Source: Shewanella seohaensis (lineage in GTDB: Bacteria; Pseudomonadota; Gammaproteobacteria; Enterobacterales; Shewanellaceae). Taken from it: a stretch of 64,000 nt of DNA. The stretch lies in assembly GCF_025449215.1 (NCBI RefSeq), contig NZ_CP104900.1, positions 2,604,001-2,668,000 of the forward strand. Direction: 5' to 3'. How positions within the stretch are numbered: position 1 is the stretch's first letter; every line of letters begins with the position of its first letter. Below the pieces are notes generated by a model, which worked only from the letters and a program-made list of their open reading frames with translations, did no database searches and was not told the DNA's origin. The position numbers and the translations under genes were made by a program. This document shows, in pieces, positions 60,233 to 64,000 of the stretch.

Positions 60233-60961
60233 ATGACGACAAATACTATTGTGACTTCTGATGACATTCTGTTGAAGTTATGCCACTCAGTTGCCCACGT
60301 GTTATCCAGCACCAGTGCCAGCCATGTAAGCCACGCCGGCATGGTGCAGAGCATCGCCCGTACCCGCTTAAAGCCCGATTTAGGCTGTTTTTCGATTTTT
60401 GATGGTGGCTTTTCGGGCCTCGTCGTGATCAACTTTTCTGCCCCTGCAGCCATCGAAATTTACCGCCGTTATATGCTCAATATGGGGATGCCGGAGGAAG
60501 AGCTTGCCTTCTCCCACACTTCCGATGAAGTGGGTAACGTGATGGGCGAGTTGATGAACCAAATCTTGGGTGACTTTATCAATAAGATTTCTAAGGAACT
60601 GCAAACCTCCATTAGTCAAAGTCAGCCAAAAATGTTAACGATAAACAAAGAGTTGACCATTTCCATCGATGCAAACTTAGACGATGCTGTCGCCAGACGC
60701 GTGTCGTTTAAAACTGAAAATAATCATATTTTCTACCTCGAATTTGCCATGGATAAGACCGAGTTTATCAAGCTGGATGAGTTTGAATTCGACGAAGAGT
60801 TCGATCCTGACAGCTTGCTCGAACAGCACGGTTTAGGCACAAACGGCGCTCAAGGCGCGGATACACCATCGCCTTGGAGTCGTATGGCGGACAAACCTGC
60901 GATCAGTCAGCAGCACGCAGGCATGGATGCCGATGACTTGCTCGATGAGCTAGGCATTTAG
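60233..60961 (+). CDS. DUF3334-family, CheX-like protein
   Basis: A 242-residue cytoplasmic protein of the DUF3334 type. Residues about 15-185 look like a CheX/CheC fold, with SDEVGNVMGELMNQILGDF (97-115) placing E99 and N102 in the spacing of the CheC/CheX phosphatase motif ExxN. The C-terminal tail (about 190-242) is acidic and disordered-looking, ending DADDLLDELGI. It could dephosphorylate a response regulator or act in flagellar/chemotaxis control; this is inference. It is divergent from a chemoreceptor. Confidence 0.75.
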   Translation: MTTNTIVTSDDILLKLCHSVAHVLSSTSASHVSHAGMVQSIARTRLKPDLGCFSIFDGGFSGLVVINFSAPAAIEIYRRYMLNMGMPEEELAFSHTSDEVGNVMGELMNQILGDFINKISKELQTSISQSQPKMLTINKELTISIDANLDDAVARRVSFKTENNHIFYLEFAMDKTEFIKLDEFEFDEEFDPDSLLEQHGLGTNGAQGADTPSPWSRMADKPAISQQHAGMDADDLLDELGI

Positions 60962-61050
60962 TTCGGGATTTAGCTCTAGATTTAATACTGGCTGGCTCAT
61001 AAGCTCGGCATCGCATTTTCTTAGGTATGTAAAGGTTAAGTATTTGCAGA

Positions 61051-61080
61051 ATGTCGATACAAGTATGCTTGTATCGACAT
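61051..61080. promoter_or_regulatory. 30-bp perfect dyad upstream of the LacI-family gene
   Basis: ATGTCGATACAAG-TATG-CTTGTATCGACAT has 13-bp perfect arms and no T tract after it. It lies 133 nt before the LacI start and 90 nt after the DUF3334 stop. It may be an operator or a terminator-like hairpin for DUF3334. Confidence 0.5.
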
Positions 61081-61212
61081 CACAAAACCTTAGTATTCCC
61101 ACTAAGATATTGATCTCTGCTAACTTGTTAGTCAGTTGTAAACCCTTCGGCTATACAAGTCATTCGAACTGTTTTAGTATCGCCACAAAATAATAATTAT
61201 GGTGACCTTGCT

Positions 61213-62253
61213 ATGGCATCGAAAGCGACCTCAATCGATATTGCTTATCGTGCTGGTGTATCCCAGTCTACGGTTTCCCGAGCCTTGAGAAATAGTCCGT
61301 TAGTCAATTTAGAAACCCGTCAGCGGATCCAAGCGATTGCCAAGGAACTCAATTACAAAGTCGATAAAAACGCCAGTAACCTGCGCACTCAAAACAGCCA
61401 TACCTTAGCCCTGTTATTGTGTGAAGACCCCACCAATGATGATTCACTCATCAACCCATTCTTTCTGTCGATGTTAGGCTCAATCACGCGGGCGACAGCG
61501 CAACAAGGTTATGATTTACTGGTGTCATTTCAGCAGCTTTCCAGCGATTGGCATGCCGATTACGAAGATAGCAATAAAGCCGATGGCATTATCTTACTGG
61601 GTTACGGCGACTATATGGATTACGAGCAAAAGCTCGAAAAATTGCTGGCACAGAACACCCACTTTGTGATTTGGGGCGCGGAGCATAACAATAAATCCGT
61701 ATTATCCATCGGCTGCGATAACCATCAGGGCGGTTTGATCGCCACTGAACATTTAATTTCCCTCGGGCGTAAGGATTTTGCGTTCCTCGGTGGCGCATCG
61801 AGTCATTGCCCTGAGTTTAGGGACAGATATTTAGGTCATGTCAAAGCACTGCAGTGCGCTGGACTGACTGTGGACCCTCGCCGACAGATTTCGGCTATCA
61901 GCACCGAGGGTGCTGGTTACGATGCTGCCCTGGAGTTGCTTGATAAAGGATTGAATTTCGATGCGATTTTTGCCGCCAGTGATTTAATCGCCATCGGTGC
62001 GATTCGCGCCTTAAAAGAGAAGGGGATCTTGGTACCCGAGCAAGTCGCCGTGGTGGGATACGATGATATTCCCGTGGCAAGCTTTGCCAATCCGCCGCTA
62101 ACAACCATTAAGCAAAATACCCAGTTAGCGGGTGAGATTTTAGTGGAAAGCTTACTCAAGCTTATTCGTGGTCAAGCTGTGACCCCGCAATTAATCCCAA
62201 CGACCTTAGTGGTACGCAGCTCCTGCGGGATTGATCATACGCCGCTCGCTTGA
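61213..62253 (+). CDS. LacI-family transcriptional regulator
   Basis: A 346-residue repressor. The helix-turn-helix with hinge helix is at 1-60 (TSIDIAYRAGVSQSTVSRAL), and the periplasmic-binding-protein-like effector domain (about 65-340) ends with GYDDIPVASFANPPLTTIKQ. The effector is probably a sugar, but no sugar genes adjoin it, so it may act elsewhere. The only nearby candidate operator is the dyad at 61051. No strong ribosome site is visible. Confidence 0.92.
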   Translation: MASKATSIDIAYRAGVSQSTVSRALRNSPLVNLETRQRIQAIAKELNYKVDKNASNLRTQNSHTLALLLCEDPTNDDSLINPFFLSMLGSITRATAQQGYDLLVSFQQLSSDWHADYEDSNKADGIILLGYGDYMDYEQKLEKLLAQNTHFVIWGAEHNNKSVLSIGCDNHQGGLIATEHLISLGRKDFAFLGGASSHCPEFRDRYLGHVKALQCAGLTVDPRRQISAISTEGAGYDAALELLDKGLNFDAIFAASDLIAIGAIRALKEKGILVPEQVAVVGYDDIPVASFANPPLTTIKQNTQLAGEILVESLLKLIRGQAVTPQLIPTTLVVRSSCGIDHTPLA

Positions 62254-62279
62254 GTCGCATCCAGTTTGATTTAATCACT

Positions 62280-62311
62280 AAGCCGAGTGTTAACAAACAC
62301 TCGGCTTTTTA
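62280..62311. terminator. Terminator after the LacI-family gene
   Basis: AAGCCGAGTGTT / AACACTCGGCTT with a 4-nt loop is followed by T5. It separates the gene from the convergent exonuclease. Confidence 0.88.
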
Positions 62312-62365
62312 TTGGACTTTTGCTAAGCGTGTTAGATAGGAGCGTAAACCTGAATCTCAGGGGGT

Positions 62366-63003
62366 TTAACCTCTGGCGTACTGGCGCAAAAACTTAGGCA
62401 CCTCGGCCTTAGTCTTGGTCATGATTTTCTGCATCAGGCTAAAGGGCGGCTCAGTAATCGCATACCCTTGTTTAAGATCGGCCAACATGCGCAGCCATAA
62501 ATGCCCCGTCATTTCCGCGTCCGCCAAGGCGCGGTGAAAGGTGCCATCGCTTGGTAGCTGCTTATGGCGCACTAGGGTTGCCAACTGATGATTGATAGCC
62601 TCAGGGTATAGCCGTCTTGCCAGCAGGAGTGAACAGCCAAATTGACCGGGGTAGTGGTGGCCTATCTGGGCAAATTCGGCATCCAGAAAACGTTGATCGA
62701 AAGCCGCATTATGGGCCACCAGATGATGTTTACCGATAAACGCGGCAAAACGTGCCATCACCTCGGCGCAGGGCGCCGCATGGGCGAGCATCTGATTGCT
62801 GATCCCGGTGTAATCTTCGATAAAACTGTTTATCCGAAAACCTGGATTCATTAATTCTGAAAAGCGCGCAGTAATTTGCCCTTGTTCAATCAACACTGCA
62901 CCAATCTCAATGGCGCGCGCCCCTTGATTGGGGAGAGCCCCGAAGTTTCAAAATCGAGTACCACAAGGGTATTCGCGGGCGAATAGGTTGGCGTTTGGGT
63001 CAT
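62366..63003 (-). CDS. DnaQ-like DEDDh 3'-5' exonuclease, frameshifted
   Basis: A 212-residue exonuclease of the DNA polymerase III epsilon superfamily. The motifs are VLDFETSGL (Exo I D and E), HNAAFDQRF (Exo II) and HRALADAEMT (Exo III, with the His and Asp of DEDDh). The N-terminus MTQTPTYSPANTLVVLDFET is read from ATG 63003, and the frame breaks just after it. Adding one base to the GGGG at 62930-62933 restores SGLSPNQGARAIEIGAVLIE. It is too short for PolC and lacks the epsilon tail, so a housekeeping or RNA-processing role is possible. Confidence 0.85.
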
Positions 63004-63084
63004 AAAATCAACTTTATTGGTATGGCACTGTTAAGTATTGAGTTTGTCGTATTATAAGAGTGTTTTATTGAAAAGTTATCTTTT

Positions 63085-63534
63085 TCAGGTTTGCTTGAAA
63101 GTTAAAACCCATTCATCTGATAATTTTATATCATATGAATATGCACCTTTGTGAGCCTTAGTTTTTTCGCTGGAATGTTCAAAATTAGGATTTTCTACAT
63201 TCAGTCTGTAATGATAGCTGTAACCGCTAAATCCAAAACCAAATCCGGCGCGATAGAGGGAAATCAAACATTTACCATTTTTCTCTGTTACATCTATTCC
63301 GGAAATATTCAATTCATCTAAGTAGTCGGATAATGCTTGATTGTTTAAATTATCTAAGTTATTGGTTCTTATAGGTCCATTCTTTGAGTTGATGACACAA
63401 GCTAATACTTTAATTTTCTCAAAAATCAGTGTATTTCTATTAAATTCTTCAGTGAACTTTTCTTCATCACTTCTGTTGTCAATAAATGAATAAGCCAACA
63501 ATGCCAATAATATAACCAATAGAATATATTTCAT
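63085..63534 (-). CDS. hypothetical membrane-anchored protein
   Basis: A 149-residue protein with one N-terminal hydrophobic helix (MKYILLVILLALLAYSFID) and a periplasmic domain. It contains two cysteines (C46, C89) that could form a disulfide, and an FGFGFSGYSYHYRL segment. Codons are AT-rich (AAT, ATA, AAA) compared with its neighbours, a weak sign of later acquisition. No family is recognised. Confidence 0.6.
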   Translation of the reverse strand: MKYILLVILLALLAYSFIDNRSDEEKFTEEFNRNTLIFEKIKVLACVINSKNGPIRTNNLDNLNNQALSDYLDELNISGIDVTEKNGKCLISLYRAGFGFGFSGYSYHYRLNVENPNFEHSSEKTKAHKGAYSYDIKLSDEWVLTFKQT

Positions 63535-63677
63535 TTTTACCTACATAAATAATATGACGGATATTGTCTTAATGGAGCTCTATCCAATGATTAATTGATT
63601 AAGTAGAGAGTATCTATTCCACAGTCTACTTGACGACTAGCTTACCTGCATACATTTGGTCTGTTGTATTAAGCAAA

Positions 63678-64000
63678 CTAGACTGGGTAATCCAAATCGA
63701 GGTTGATATTGAGTCCTAATTGATAGGCGTGGTCTTGCATCAGCTTGGTCATTAACGCGGTATCCGTCAGTTGCGACAAGGTGATGGGGCGAGCCTCCCA
63801 TCGCGGTGCGTGACCAGCATAATTACAATGGGCAAGGTATAAGCGGTGCTGACTCTGATGCAGGGTAAAAAAACGCATATCACAGGTGGCGGCAATAGTT
63901 AAATACGGTTCAAAATCAAGCTCATATACTTGCATTGCATCAAATTCAGACCAACGAATATAACGTGAGCATTCGTAGTATTGTGCGGGTAATTGTGCCT
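63678..64000 (-). CDS. hypothetical protein, 5' end beyond the window
   Basis: The frame is open from 63678 to the right edge, giving at least 107 residues; it includes QYYECSRYIRWSEFDAMQVY upstream of the internal ATG at 63935. The continuous frame makes a start at 63935 unlikely. The protein is soluble-looking with several His and Tyr residues. No family is recognised. Confidence 0.6.
   Translation of the reverse strand, partial: AQLPAQYYECSRYIRWSEFDAMQVYELDFEPYLTIAATCDMRFFTLHQSQHRLYLAHCNYAGHAPRWEARPITLSQLTDTALMTKLMQDHAYQLGLNINLDLDYPV

Overview
The window looks like a chromosomal segment of a Shewanella species or a very close gammaproteobacterial relative. This is judged from protein sequences and gene order: suhB|trmJ-cysE-iscRSUA-hscBA-fdx-rimK-iscX-ndk, the csiV-mfd-PilZ|lolCDE neighbourhood, fumA-type fumarase, ilvIH and ptsHI-crr. 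It is almost entirely housekeeping DNA of even composition. I see no insertion sequence, prophage, CRISPR array, rRNA or tRNA.

Layout. 1-4.3 kb: end of a FucP-type sugar transporter, an RsmB-like RNA methyltransferase and a GAF-PAS-GGDEF-EAL protein. 4.3-9.6 kb: ddl, asnS, a small membrane protein and the nudix-pabB pair. 9.7-16.3 kb: class I fumarase, secreted S9 peptidase, GNAT acetyltransferase, M14-type peptidase and a lipoprotein. 16.4-20.8 kb: sdaA, nagZ, a YcfP-like protein, a candidate small RNA and acylphosphatase. 20.8-29.4 kb: csiV, mfd and a PilZ protein on the minus strand, facing lolCDE. 29.5-40.1 kb: suhB, trmJ, cysE, the whole iron-sulfur cluster operon with rimK inserted between fdx and iscX, a small His-rich protein and ndk. 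40.3-45 kb: a small heat-shock gene behind a ROSE-like thermometer, ilvIH behind an attenuator-like leader, and a Bcr-type exporter. 45.3-51.8 kb: a lipoprotein of the choice-of-anchor I type behind a Pho box, a MocR regulator divergent from a RhtB exporter, and a SulP transporter. 51.8-64 kb: a GST, trhO, two unknown genes, the ptsHI-crr operon led by an ACT-domain protein, a chemoreceptor divergent from a CheX-like DUF3334 protein, a LacI regulator, a DnaQ-like exonuclease and two unknown genes, the last cut by the window edge.

A dominant technical feature is ten single-base frameshifts spread over the window. They fall in the RsmB-like methyltransferase, GGDEF/EAL protein, PilZ protein, lolC, iscS, hscA, trhO, ptsI, chemoreceptor and DnaQ-like exonuclease genes. 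Nine are apparent one-base losses, most of them in short homopolymers, and one is an insertion. Restoring one base in each case gives a protein of normal family length and sequence. Several of the genes are essential or nearly so, so sequencing or assembly error is much more likely than gene decay. These genes are given at full restored length as CDS.

The most interesting regulatory signals are an 11-bp-period Pho box (45244-45283), a sigma32-like promoter plus ROSE-type SD hairpin before ibpA (40218-40379), a terminator inside the ilvIH leader (43238-43266), two abutting IscR type 1 sites (32325-32374) and a candidate sRNA ending in a strong terminator (20110-20227). I did not find a convincing new multi-gene system.
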